Positions 45,163-53,280 of a stretch of DNA of 64,000 nucleotides are shown here, piece after piece; position 1 is the stretch's first letter, and each line of letters opens with the position of its first letter. This DNA is from Agromyces italicus DSM 16388. GTDB lineage: Bacteria > Actinomycetota > Actinomycetes > Actinomycetales > Microbacteriaceae. Position numbers and translations under genes: made by a program. The DNA is taken from the NCBI RefSeq assembly GCF_000421545.1, contig NZ_ATXF01000004.1, positions 186,001 through 250,000 of the forward strand, written 5' to 3'. The notes under the pieces were generated by a model. It was not told the origin of the DNA and made no database searches. It was given only the letters and a program-made list of their open reading frames with translations.

Positions 45163-45745
45163 GATTCGACCTCCGACGGGGCAGTGCGGTCACCCCTTCC
45201 GATCGGGGCGGAAGCCCTGCGAGCATGCACAGCAATTCGCTCCAGCCTTCCACATGGGCCTTGATCTCGGCGTCGAGAGGGGTCCAGGATGCGCGCAACT
45301 CGATCTGCGCGCCGTCACCCTGGGCTGCCAGCTCGCCGAAACCGGTCGAGAGGATCTTGGTCGCGGTGCCGGAGGCGGCGATGTAGTGCGCTCCGCGGGC
45401 GTCGAGCGCATCGATCAGCCACGACCATGCGACTTCGGCCACGAAAGGGTCGAGTCCGATGTCGGTCTCGAGCGGCGCCTGGGCGAAGCAGACCACGCGG
45501 AAGCTCCCGCCCCAGGCCTCGGGCTCGCTGGGGTCGTAGAGCAGGATGAATCGGCCGGTGCCGAGTTCCGAGTCGTCGCCGTGGCGCGTGGGCGCGACAT
45601 CGGCCGAGAGGGCGACCGAGTGCGGTGCGAGCCCGCCGGGCGCCGGGATCTCGGTGACCGCGAGCTCGGCGCGCGGAACTGCGGCTCGGATCGAGGCGAG
45701 TGCTGCCTCGAACTCGGCGGGAAGCGAGGACGGGTCGTCGGGCAC
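45155..45745 (-). CDS. DUF3000 family protein
   Basis: 196 residues with the actinobacterial DUF3000 pattern: LAPHSVALSADV, GTGRFILLYDPSEPEAWGG, FRVVCFAQAPLETDIGLDPFVAEVAWSWL. Function unknown; routinely linked to rnd. GTG at 45745 is 6 nt after TAGTCT on the minus strand (45757-45752), so a leaderless start is likely. Confidence 0.9.
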   Translation of the reverse strand: MPDDPSSLPAEFEAALASIRAAVPRAELAVTEIPAPGGLAPHSVALSADVAPTRHGDDSELGTGRFILLYDPSEPEAWGGSFRVVCFAQAPLETDIGLDPFVAEVAWSWLIDALDARGAHYIAASGTATKILSTGFGELAAQGDGAQIELRASWTPLDAEIKAHVEGWSELLCMLAGLPPRSEGVTALPRRRSNRG

Positions 45746-45833
45746 GAGTGCAGACTAGAGTCTCGACCGGAACCGGTGACGGCGGCACGCCGCACCGTGA
45801 CGCACCCGAGACGGGTTGACGGGGAGGATGCCG

Positions 45834-47057
45834 ATGGCGCTGCACGGGGAACGAGACGGGGCCGTGCGGACGGTGGTCGGAGCCGCCGCGCTGCTCGCGG
45901 CGGTGATCGCTCTCGTGACCGGGGCGACGGCCGCCCTGCTCACGGTCGTGTTCGCGCGCAGGGTCGTCACGCCGCCCACGAGGAGAGAGCAGGATCTCCG
46001 GATCCTCGGCATCGACTCCGCGGCTGGTGAGATCACGCTCGCCGCGAGCGACGAGGCGCGCATGCGCGGCCGCTACGGGCTCTGGTTCGAACACGACTCG
46101 GGGCACGCGCGACTCGGTGACGTGATCGAGGAACGGGACGGGCGGGTGCGTCGCGCGTTCACCTCGACGGACTTCGGGCGGCCCGAGCGCGCCACTCGGG
46201 GGCGGATCGACGGCTGGTTCCACCTCGGCCCGTGGGAGCTCGACACCCCGTACGAGGACGTCGTGGTCGAGACGCCGCTCGGCCCGGCGCCGGCGTGGTG
46301 GATTCCGGCCGACCGGCCGAGCGATCGGTGGGTCGTGCAGGTCCACGGGCGGGGCGCCAAGCGCCATGAGGCGCTCCGAGCGGTGGATGCCGGGCACGCG
46401 GCGGGCTGGAACAGCCTCCTCATCTCGTACCGCAACGACGGAGAAGCGCCCGAGAGCACGGATCGGCGGTATGGTCTCGGCGGTACCGAGTGGGCCGACG
46501 CGGTCGCCGCGGTGCGATACGCGAGCGAGCACGGCGCGCGGGAGATCGTGCTGATGGGGTGGTCGATGGGCGGCATGATCTCACTGCAGGCGGTGCTGCG
46601 CTCCGCCGAGGTCCGCGAGCACCTCGTGGGCGTCATCCTCGATTCGCCGGCGATCGACTGGGTCGACATCCTGCGATTCCAGGGTGGGGCGCTCGGTCTG
46701 CCCCGGCGGCTCGGCGACGTCGTGGCGCGGTTCCTCGGTGCGCCGTACAGCGGCGGCCTGACCGGGCTCGCCGCCCCGATCTCGCTCGACGAGCTCGATC
46801 CCGTCGCCAGGGCGAGCGAGTTCTCCGTGCCGATCCTGTTGATGCACAGCATCGACGACGGATTCGTGCCCATCGACGGATCGCGCCGCTTCGCAGCCTC
46901 CCGGCCCGACCTCATCCAATTCGAGGAGTTCAGGGGTGCGCGTCACACGAAGCTCTGGAACCACGATCCCGAGCGATGGAACGGCCTGATCACCGGATGG
47001 CTCGCCGCGCGGACGGTGGGCGACCACGACGGTGCCGCCGCCGAGATCGTGGGCTGA
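45834..47057 (+). CDS. Membrane-anchored alpha/beta hydrolase
   Basis: 407 residues. One N-terminal membrane segment (AALLAAVIALVTGATAALLTVVFA) is followed by a hydrolase domain with GRGAKRHEALRA, nucleophile elbow MGWSMGGM, acid SIDDGFVP and His in GARHTKLW. The catalytic domain would face outward. Substrate unknown. GGGGAGG supports the ATG at 45834; ATG at 45828 is the alternative. Confidence 0.87.
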   Translation: MALHGERDGAVRTVVGAAALLAAVIALVTGATAALLTVVFARRVVTPPTRREQDLRILGIDSAAGEITLAASDEARMRGRYGLWFEHDSGHARLGDVIEERDGRVRRAFTSTDFGRPERATRGRIDGWFHLGPWELDTPYEDVVVETPLGPAPAWWIPADRPSDRWVVQVHGRGAKRHEALRAVDAGHAAGWNSLLISYRNDGEAPESTDRRYGLGGTEWADAVAAVRYASEHGAREIVLMGWSMGGMISLQAVLRSAEVREHLVGVILDSPAIDWVDILRFQGGALGLPRRLGDVVARFLGAPYSGGLTGLAAPISLDELDPVARASEFSVPILLMHSIDDGFVPIDGSRRFAASRPDLIQFEEFRGARHTKLWNHDPERWNGLITGWLAARTVGDHDGAAAEIVG

Positions 47058-47085
47058 GCCGGGGCATCCGACCCGCGCGGAATCG

Positions 47086-47526
47086 TCAGGCCGCGGCGAC
47101 GCGGTCGCGCAGTTGACGCTTCGTCCGTGCCAGCATGCCGGTCATGCCGCGCACGCGCAGCGGCGAGACCGCCTCGCCGAGCCCGAGCGACTGCGGGTAG
47201 TCGGCGGGGATGTCGAGCACCTGCTGCACCGTGAGCCCGGCGAGACCCTGCACGAGGATCGACGCGAAGCCCCGCGTCGTGGGCGACTCGGCGGGCGCCG
47301 TCGCGAACAGGTGCACGATGCCGTCGTCGACCTCGACGAAGATGAACACCGGAGACTGGCACTCCTCGACGCGTTCGAGCAGGTCGGGGTGCTCGCCGTA
47401 GCGCTCGGGGAGCTCGGGAAGTTCGTTCGAGAATTCGAGCAGCAGTTGGAGTCGGTCGCGCACGCCGAGGGCGAGGAAGTCGTCGCGGGTCTCGGCGAGG
47501 CGTTCGGGCAGCGTCGTCTGGTCCAT
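47086..47526 (-). CDS. sufE: SufE-family sulfur acceptor protein
   Basis: 146 residues. The sulfur-accepting Cys lies in RVEECQSPVFIFVEV. The C-terminal part has FASILVQGLAGLTVQQVLDIPADYPQSLGL, typical of SufE, which takes sulfur from a cysteine desulfurase for iron-sulfur cluster assembly. It follows the sulfurtransferase gene by 56 nt, an association seen in other actinobacteria. Confidence 0.93.
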   Translation of the reverse strand: MDQTTLPERLAETRDDFLALGVRDRLQLLLEFSNELPELPERYGEHPDLLERVEECQSPVFIFVEVDDGIVHLFATAPAESPTTRGFASILVQGLAGLTVQQVLDIPADYPQSLGLGEAVSPLRVRGMTGMLARTKRQLRDRVAAA

Positions 47527-47582
47527 CGGTTCGATTCTCCCACGGGCGTGACCCGGCGCACCCGTCGGAGAAGTCGGCGCGC

Positions 47583-48482
47583 TCAGCGGGAGGGCGCTTC
47601 GCCGCGCTCGGTGCCCGTCACGATCGGCACCCGCACCGCGCTGCCCCACTCGGTCCACGAGCCGTCGTAGTTGCGCACCTTGTCGAAACCGAGGAGGTGC
47701 GTCAGCACGAACCAGGTGTGACTCGACCGCTCGCCGATGCGGCAGTACGCGACGATGTCGTCGCCGTCGACGAGCCCCACCTCGTCGCGGTAGATCGCGT
47801 CGAGCTCGGCGCGATCCTTGAAGGTGCCGTCGCCTGCGGCGGCGCGGGCCCACGGCACGGACGCCGCGGTCGGGATGTGACCCGCGCGCAGCGCCCCCTC
47901 CTCGGGGTAGGCCGGTGCGGTCGTGCGCTCGCCGCTGTACTCCTCGGGGGAGCGGACGTCGATGAGCGGGTTGCCGAGGTGGGCGAGCACGTCCTCCTTG
48001 AAGGCGCGCACCTTGCGGTCGTCGCGTGCGACGACCGGGTAGTCGACCGGGGTCACCTCCGGGGCATCCGTGGTGATCTCGCGGCCCTCCGCGATCCATA
48101 GGTCGCGGCCGCCGTCGAGGAGTCGGACGTCCTCGTGGCCGAACAGCGTGAAGACCCAGAGCGCGTAGGCCGCCCACCAGTTGCTCTTGTCGCCGTAGAC
48201 GACGATCGTCGAATCGCGCGAGATGCCCTTCGAACCGAGGAGCGCCGCGAACCGCTCGTCGCTGACGTAGTCGCGGACGACCGGGTCGTTGAGGTCGAGG
48301 TGCCAGTCGATCTTGACCGCGCCGGGGATGTGGCCGGTCTCGTAGAGGAGGACGTCCTCATCCGACTCGACGACGACGAGGCCCGGTTCGCCGAGGTGTC
48401 CGGCGAGCCAGGCGGTGGAGACGAGCCGTTCGGGGTGGGCGTACTCGGCGAACTTCGCGGCGGAGTCGAACTCGGCGGGCAT
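47583..48482 (-). CDS. Rhodanese-type sulfurtransferase
   Basis: 299 residues with two rhodanese domains. The second carries the active Cys in [15 protein letters not shown], the CRIGER loop of actinobacterial thiosulfate sulfurtransferases (CysA/SseA type); the first has [26 protein letters not shown] precedes ATG. Probably supplies or traffics sulfur together with SufE. Confidence 0.93.
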   Translation of the reverse strand: MPAEFDSAAKFAEYAHPERLVSTAWLAGHLGEPGLVVVESDEDVLLYETGHIPGAVKIDWHLDLNDPVVRDYVSDERFAALLGSKGISRDSTIVVYGDKSNWWAAYALWVFTLFGHEDVRLLDGGRDLWIAEGREITTDAPEVTPVDYPVVARDDRKVRAFKEDVLAHLGNPLIDVRSPEEYSGERTTAPAYPEEGALRAGHIPTAASVPWARAAAGDGTFKDRAELDAIYRDEVGLVDGDDIVAYCRIGERSSHTWFVLTHLLGFDKVRNYDGSWTEWGSAVRVPIVTGTERGEAPSR

Positions 48483-48624
48483 GGGAACCTCCTGGGATCG
48501 CCTGGTCGGCGGCGTGTGCGGGGGGAGCGGACTAGGCTGATCACCTGTCCACACTCGAATCTACGCCGCCCGAGGGGCGCAGTCACGGCACCCGTCATCC
48601 GGTGCAATACGGGAGCTCACCAGC

Positions 48625-49680
48625 ATGACCGAGGCCTCACGCCACGTCCCCATCCGGCTCGTCGATCGCAACCCGGCGATCTCCGGAGCCGAGATCGCCT
48701 CGGAGCTCGTGCCGCCGCCGCAGTTCGAGCACGCCTCCTTCGAGTCGTATCGACCCGACCCCGACTTCCCGTCGCAACAGGCCGCCCTCGAACGGTTGAA
48801 TCAGTTCGCCGGCGCGTGGCGCGCGGCCCAGCGGCCGGGCGGATTCTTCTCACGCAAGCGCCCCGCCCGCATCGAACTCCCGGGCGTCTATCTCGACGGC
48901 GGCTTCGGTGTGGGCAAGACCCACCTGCTCGCCGCCCTCTGGCACGTCGCGCACGGCCCGAAGTACTTCGGCACCTTCATCGAGTACACCGCGCTCGTGG
49001 GCGCGCTCGGCTACCAGCCCGCAATCGAACTGCTCCGCGGTGCGAAGCTCATCTGCATCGACGAGTTCGAGCTCGACGATCCGGGCGACACCATGCTCAT
49101 GACCCGCTTCCTCGGCGAGCTCATGGCGAGCGGCACGCGCGTGGCGGCGACGTCGAACACACCGCCCAACGCGCTCGGCGAGGGTCGATTCGCCGCCGCC
49201 GACTTCCTCCGCGAGATCCACGCGCTGTCCTCGAACTTCGAGACCCTGCGCATCGACGGGCTCGACTACCGTCGACGCGACACCGAGGGGCACGCCCTCG
49301 CGCTCGAGACCGATGACGAGGTCGCTCGCACCGCGCAGGCCCTCGCCGAACGCTCCCACAGCGTCTCCGTCGACACCTTCGACGAGCTGATCGCGCACCT
49401 TGCGACCGTGCATCCCTCGAAGTACGTGAAGCTGGTGCAGGGCCTCGACACCATCGCCCTCCAGGGGGTGCACGAGCTCACCGACCAGAACGCCGCGCTC
49501 CGGCTCGTCGCCTTCATCGACCGCGCCTACGACGCCGAGGTGCCGATCATCACGAGCGGGTTGGCGCTCGACCAGGTCTTCGGCGGCGACATGATGTCGG
49601 GCGGCTATCGCAAGAAGTACCTGCGGGCGATCTCGCGCATGATCGCGCTGACCTCGGGCGAGCTGCCGCCGCACGACTGA
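48625..49680 (+). CDS. zapE: ZapE/AFG1-like ATPase
   Basis: 351 residues. Walker A GGFGVGKTHLL, Walker B LICIDEFELDDPGDTML, sensor region VAATSNTPP, and LREIHALSSNFE are the AFG1-like family pattern. In proteobacteria ZapE acts at the division ring; in actinobacteria its role is less clear. Divergent from the sulfurtransferase gene. Confidence 0.92.
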   Translation: MTEASRHVPIRLVDRNPAISGAEIASELVPPPQFEHASFESYRPDPDFPSQQAALERLNQFAGAWRAAQRPGGFFSRKRPARIELPGVYLDGGFGVGKTHLLAALWHVAHGPKYFGTFIEYTALVGALGYQPAIELLRGAKLICIDEFELDDPGDTMLMTRFLGELMASGTRVAATSNTPPNALGEGRFAAADFLREIHALSSNFETLRIDGLDYRRRDTEGHALALETDDEVARTAQALAERSHSVSVDTFDELIAHLATVHPSKYVKLVQGLDTIALQGVHELTDQNAALRLVAFIDRAYDAEVPIITSGLALDQVFGGDMMSGGYRKKYLRAISRMIALTSGELPPHD

Positions 49681-49751
49681 GCGTTCGCACGGCGAGTTCC
49701 TCGCCGATCAGCAGCATCCTGAAATGTGCTGTTCACACGACGCCGCGACCC

Positions 49752-49789
49752 GTAACGGGCCGGAAACATCGCACGATCCCTCTCGAAAC
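49752..49789 (+). promoter_or_regulatory. GlnR-type box upstream of amt
   Basis: GTAAC-N6-GAAAC-N6-CGATC-N6-GAAAC keeps the exact 11-bp phasing of the GlnR consensus gTnAC-n6-GaAAC in two units; only the third element is poor. A further GTGAAAC is at 49798-49804. GlnR would activate ammonium uptake when nitrogen is scarce. Confidence 0.6.
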
Positions 49790-49852
49790 GTCCCCTCGTG
49801 AAACTTGGGCGCACAGGGTCCCCCGCCCTGCAATCCGAGAGAGGTTCGAGAG

Positions 49853-51115
49853 ATGGATCAAGGCAACACCGCGTTCCTGTTGATCGCCGCAGCCCTGGTG
49901 CTGCTGATGACCCCAGGGCTCGCGTTCTTCTACGGCGGCCTCGTCAAGGCGAAGAGCGTCATCAGCATGATGATGATGAGCTTCGGTGCGATGGGCCTCA
50001 TCGGCGTGCTCTGGGTGCTCTTCGGCTACGCCGTCGCATTCCCCGGCGCTGATGGCCTCGTCGCCCCCTGGTCGATCGATTGGTCGGCCATCGGCCTCAC
50101 GAGCCTCCTCGAGACCCCAGAGGGCGCCGCGTACCCGCCGCTCGCCTTCGTGGCGTTCCAGGCGACGTTCGCCATCCTCACGGTCGCCCTCATCTCGGGC
50201 GCGATCGCCGACCGTGCGAAGTTCGGTGCGTGGATGGTGTTCGCCGGCGTCTGGGCGACGATCGTCTACTTCCCGGTGGCGAGCTGGGTCTTCAACTTCG
50301 GCCTCGCCGACGACGGCAGCTTCGCCTACGGCGGCTGGATCACCTACGGCATGCAGGAGTTCTTCGGTGTCGGCGCGATCGACTTCGCCGGAGGCACGGC
50401 GGTGCACATCAACGCGGGTGCCGCGGCCCTCGCCCTCGCGCTGGTGCTCGGCAAGCGCGTCGGCTTCTCGAAAGGCGCGCACGTTCCCCACAACCCGCCG
50501 TTCGTGCTCCTCGGTGCGGGCCTCCTCTGGTTCGGCTGGTTCGGCTTCAACGCGGGCTCCGAGCTCGCCGCCGACGGCACCGCCGCACTCGCCTTCGTGA
50601 ACACGATCGCGGCTCCCGCCGCGGCCCTGCTCGCCTGGCTCCTCGTCGAGAAGCTCAAGGACGGCAAGCCGACCTCGGTCGGCGCCGCCTCGGGCGCCGT
50701 CGCCGGTCTCGTCGCCATCACTCCCGCCTGCGCCTCGCTGACGCCGGTGTGGGCGATCGTGCTCGGGCTCGTCGCCGGTGCGGTCTGCGCCCTCGCGATC
50801 GACCTGAAGTTCAAGCTCGGCTTCGACGACTCGCTCGACGTCGTGGGCATCCACCTCGTCGGCGGCCTCATCGGCACCCTGTACCTCGGCATCTTCGCGA
50901 ACGGCACGGGCCTCATCTACAGCGGCGACCTCACGCAGCTGGCGGTGCAGGCGATCGCCGCGATCTCGGTGCTCGCGTACTCCTTCGTGTTGACCTTCGC
51001 CATCGGCACGATCATCCAGAAGACGATGGGCTTCCGAGTGACGAACGAAGACGAGATCGCCGGCGTCGACACCGTCGTGCACGGTGAGGACGCGTACAAG
51101 CTCGAGACCGTCTGA
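49853..51115 (+). CDS. amt: Ammonium transporter (Amt family)
   Basis: 420 residues, eleven predicted membrane helices: FLLIAAALVLLMTPGLAFFYGG at the start, FGYAVAFPGADG, the ammonium-pore region DFAGGTAVHINAGAAALA with the first pore His, and SLDVVGIHLVGGLIGTLYLG with the second. No glnK or glnD follows, unlike the usual amtB-glnK-glnD cluster. GAGAG precedes ATG at 49853. The GlnR box lies about 65-100 bp upstream. Confidence 0.95.
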   Translation: MDQGNTAFLLIAAALVLLMTPGLAFFYGGLVKAKSVISMMMMSFGAMGLIGVLWVLFGYAVAFPGADGLVAPWSIDWSAIGLTSLLETPEGAAYPPLAFVAFQATFAILTVALISGAIADRAKFGAWMVFAGVWATIVYFPVASWVFNFGLADDGSFAYGGWITYGMQEFFGVGAIDFAGGTAVHINAGAAALALALVLGKRVGFSKGAHVPHNPPFVLLGAGLLWFGWFGFNAGSELAADGTAALAFVNTIAAPAAALLAWLLVEKLKDGKPTSVGAASGAVAGLVAITPACASLTPVWAIVLGLVAGAVCALAIDLKFKLGFDDSLDVVGIHLVGGLIGTLYLGIFANGTGLIYSGDLTQLAVQAIAAISVLAYSFVLTFAIGTIIQKTMGFRVTNEDEIAGVDTVVHGEDAYKLETV

Positions 51116-51158
51116 GCCTTCTCCGGACGCCCGAGGGCGGTGGGGTAGTGTGCCCGGT

Positions 51159-51746
51159 GTGCCAGACACCAGCCGCTTCCTCACCGCCCTCTCCCGCGCC
51201 GTCGGAGCCCTGTTCGGATCGGGTTCGTCGCGATCGTCGGCCGGCCGGGCGAGGCCGCAGACAGGGGGTGCGTCGCGAACGGCGGATGCCCCTGGGTCGC
51301 CGTCGACCGCGACCGACTCCCCGTCTCCTGGGCAGGCGGGGGAGTCCGCCACGATCGAGGTCGACCCGGTGCGCCTGCGCGGGGTGCGCTTGAGCTACGC
51401 GCCGGCGCGAGACGGCGAGCCCGATCCCGGCGAGGTCGTGTGGACCTGGGTGCCCTACGAGGAGAACGACGGGCGTGGCAAGGACCGGCCGGTCGTCGTC
51501 GTCGCGGCATCCGGCGCGGGCGACTATCTGGCGGTGCAGCTCACGAGCAAGGCGCACGACGGCGACCGGGACTTCGTCGCACTCGGACCCGGCGCCTGGG
51601 ACGGCGAGGGGCGCCCGAGCTGGGCGCGCATCGACCGGGTCTTCCGCGTGCGCGCCGCGGGCATGCGGCGTGAGGCGGCCTCGCTCGACGCCGAGCGCTA
51701 CGACCGCGTGGTCGAGGCCCTCGACGCGCGATACGGCTGGGGGTGA
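51159..51746 (+). CDS. PemK/MazF-like protein with a disordered N-terminus
   Basis: 195 residues. The first 75 are Ser/Ala/Gly/Pro-rich. The rest is PemK-like: VVWTWVPYEENDGRGKDRPVVVVA, YLAVQLTSKAHDGD, and SWARIDRVFRV. PemK/MazF toxins are mRNA endonucleases, but no antitoxin gene is adjacent, so this may be a housekeeping relative. GTG at 51159 follows TAGTGT by 7 nt (leaderless). Confidence 0.82.
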   Translation: MPDTSRFLTALSRAVGALFGSGSSRSSAGRARPQTGGASRTADAPGSPSTATDSPSPGQAGESATIEVDPVRLRGVRLSYAPARDGEPDPGEVVWTWVPYEENDGRGKDRPVVVVAASGAGDYLAVQLTSKAHDGDRDFVALGPGAWDGEGRPSWARIDRVFRVRAAGMRREAASLDAERYDRVVEALDARYGWG

Positions 51747-51805
51747 CGAGCTCGCGCCGAGAATCGATCCGCGCTCGAGGCCGCTCGTGCCCTGGGCGGC
51801 CGGTT

Positions 51806-52165
51806 TCAGGCGCGCGGTGGTCGATGCAGTCCGAACGGCGACCCCTGGTCGTCGCGGCAGAGGCGGAACTCGCCGAACGTGGCCGTCGTCGCCTCGTCAT
51901 CGCCACCGGGGAGGGAGTCGATCGTGCCGCCGAGTCGTTCGACTGCGGCGACCGCGGCGTCGAGGTCGTCGACCCTGAAGAAGACGTACGGTGACGCACC
52001 CGGGTCGCCGCCGTGCACACCGGCCGGAACGCCGGCGCCTGCGACCGCGTAGCCGTCCCCGCCCGGCCCCGACTCGAACGTCCAGCCGAACAGCTTGCCG
52101 TAGAAGCTGCGTGCAGTCATGGCATCCGCAGCTCCGAACTCGATGAACGAGACTTCGCCCGACAT
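51806..52165 (-). CDS. VOC (glyoxalase/bleomycin resistance) family protein
   Basis: 119 residues: VSFIEFGAADAMTARSFYGKLFGWTFE and SPYVFFRVDDLDAAVAAVERLGGTI, FGEFRLCRDDQGSPFGLHR form the two beta-alpha-beta-beta-beta modules. Substrate unknown. GAGGGGGAATC precedes ATG at 52165. Confidence 0.9.
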   Translation of the reverse strand: MSGEVSFIEFGAADAMTARSFYGKLFGWTFESGPGGDGYAVAGAGVPAGVHGGDPGASPYVFFRVDDLDAAVAAVERLGGTIDSLPGGDDEATTATFGEFRLCRDDQGSPFGLHRPPRA

Positions 52166-52295
52166 GATTCCCCCTCGCCTACTGCGTGGATACGGCACAC
52201 GGTAGTCGGCGTTCGGATCGGCCACAACGGGATTCGGCCGGGCGGGCTGGGTACGGCGGATCGACGAGCCTCAGCCGCGCCCTCCGAGAAACGAG

Positions 52296-52323
52296 GAAAG
52301 CCCCCAGTGGAGTGGGGGCTTTC
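52296..52323 (-). terminator. Terminator downstream of tRNA-Val(CAC)
   Basis: GAAAGCCCCCA and TGGGGGCTTTC form an 11-bp stem around a short loop, 2 nt beyond the tRNA 3' end. Confidence 0.85.
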
Positions 52324-52324
52324 G

Positions 52325-52397
52325 TGGGCGATGCCGGGCTCGAACCGACGACCTCTTCCGTGTGAAGGAAGCGCGCTACCAGCTGCGCCAATCGCCC
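52325..52397 (-). tRNA. tRNA-Val (anticodon CAC)
   Basis: GGGCGAT pairs with ATCGCCC. D-arm TGGCGCAGCTGGTAGCGC, anticodon stem CTTCC/GGAAG with loop TTCACAC, and T-arm GTCGGTTCGAGCCCGGC are visible. CCA is not encoded. Confidence 0.95.
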
Positions 52398-52577
52398 TGA
52401 GGTGTTCGCGGGAACCTCTCGGTGACCGCGGACTCGATACTAGCCGACGATCGAGGACGAATGCACATCGAGCGAGAGCAGCGACGCGCTCGACGCGACT
52501 CCGGGGCTCGACACGCCCGGGAAAGTGGGGTGGAATGACGGGTTGACCGGCCCGAACGAGCAACGCGGGTCGCTCGG

Positions 52578-52605
52578 TTTGTGAATCGCCCGAAGTGTGT
52601 ATAAA
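52578..52605 (+). promoter_or_regulatory. Strong promoter of the Gly-Cys-Val tRNA group
   Basis: TTTGTG (52578-52583) and TATAAA (52600-52605) are 16 bp apart, an unusually A/T-rich -10 for this genome. The first tRNA begins 32 nt downstream. Confidence 0.65.
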
Positions 52606-52637
52606 GTCTTCTCTGCACGCAGAAATGCGAAAGCAAC

Positions 52638-52709
52638 GCGGATGTGGCGCAGTGGTAGCGCATCACCTTGCCAAGGTGAGGGTCGCGAGTTCGAATCTCG
52701 TCATCCGCT
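52638..52709 (+). tRNA. tRNA-Gly (anticodon GCC)
   Basis: GCGGATG pairs with CATCCGC. Anticodon stem ACCTT-like with loop containing GCC, T-arm GCGAGTTCGAATCTCGT. CCA is not encoded. Confidence 0.95.
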
Positions 52710-52766
52710 CTGATCAGGGTCGGGCGAAAGCCCGATTCCTGTTCTTTTGGTGGAGAACCCATACAC

Positions 52767-52840
52767 GGTGGATTGGCCGAGAGGCGAGGCAGCGGCCTGC
52801 AAAGCCGTATACACGGGTTCGAATCCCGTATCCACCTCCA
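52767..52840 (+). tRNA. tRNA-Cys (anticodon GCA)
   Basis: GGTGGAT pairs with ATCCACC. Anticodon loop CTGCAAA between GCGGC and GCCGT, T-arm ACGGGTTCGAATCCCGT. CCA is encoded at 52838-52840. Confidence 0.95.
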
Positions 52841-52865
52841 GATCGAGAGCTTCGCCCTCGATCCT

Positions 52866-52940
52866 GGGCGATTGGCGCAGCGGTAGCGCGCTTCCCTGAC
52901 ACGGAAGAGGTCACTGGTTCGATCCCAGTATCGCCCACCA
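52866..52940 (+). tRNA. tRNA-Val (anticodon GAC)
   Basis: GGGCGAT pairs with ATCGCCC. Anticodon loop CTGACAC, T-arm ACTGGTTCGATCCCAGT. CCA is encoded at 52938-52940. It is closely similar to tRNA-Val(CAC) on the opposite strand about 470 bp away. Confidence 0.95.
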
Positions 52941-52945
52941 GCAAG

Positions 52946-52967
52946 AGCCCCGGCATCAGCCGGGGCT
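52946..52967 (+). terminator. Terminator of the tRNA group
   Basis: AGCCCCGGC and GCCGGGGCT pair around ATCA, followed by TTCGTC. Confidence 0.85.
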
Positions 52968-53280
52968 TTCGTCGTCTCCCCGAATCTCCCCGCCGTCGAG
53001 GTGGGTCGAGGGGGAGTGGGCCGGATCCCGGTGACCGGCTTTCGCTTTCACCGGAATCCGGTGGTCCGGCCAGCGACCGGTCCACAGGGATTGTCCCCCG
53101 AATCAGGGCTCGCGGGGTACACCCCCGTTCGGGGTGGGCGGCGCGATCGACGGACGATCGATGGGCGCTCGACTCCCGATCGACGGAGGATCGGTGCGGC
53201 CGGCGGTCGGCGCGGGGCGGTGCGCGCGCACGACTACAGTTGAAGGGTTCGTTTCGAGAGAATCCAAGGAGTGGATCCAG
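52968..53280. other. thrS leader region
   Basis: These 313 bp have no gene. They contain CCGGTGACCGG- and CACCGGAATCCGGTG-type short palindromes near 53030-53070. The 11-mer CGATCGACGGA is present twice (53144-53154 and 53177-53187), 33 bp apart. TACAGT near 53234 is a possible -10. No T-box features (specifier loop, T-box sequence) are recognisable. Confidence 0.5.

Noticed and set aside
52325..52940. The two similar tRNA-Val genes in opposite orientation as an insertion hot spot
   Set aside because: No integrase, partial tRNA copy or direct repeat is present around them; similarity is expected between valine isoacceptors.
52968..53280. T-box riboswitch before thrS
   Set aside because: No specifier loop, T-box sequence or terminator/antiterminator pair can be drawn; T-boxes on thrS are not usual in actinobacteria.
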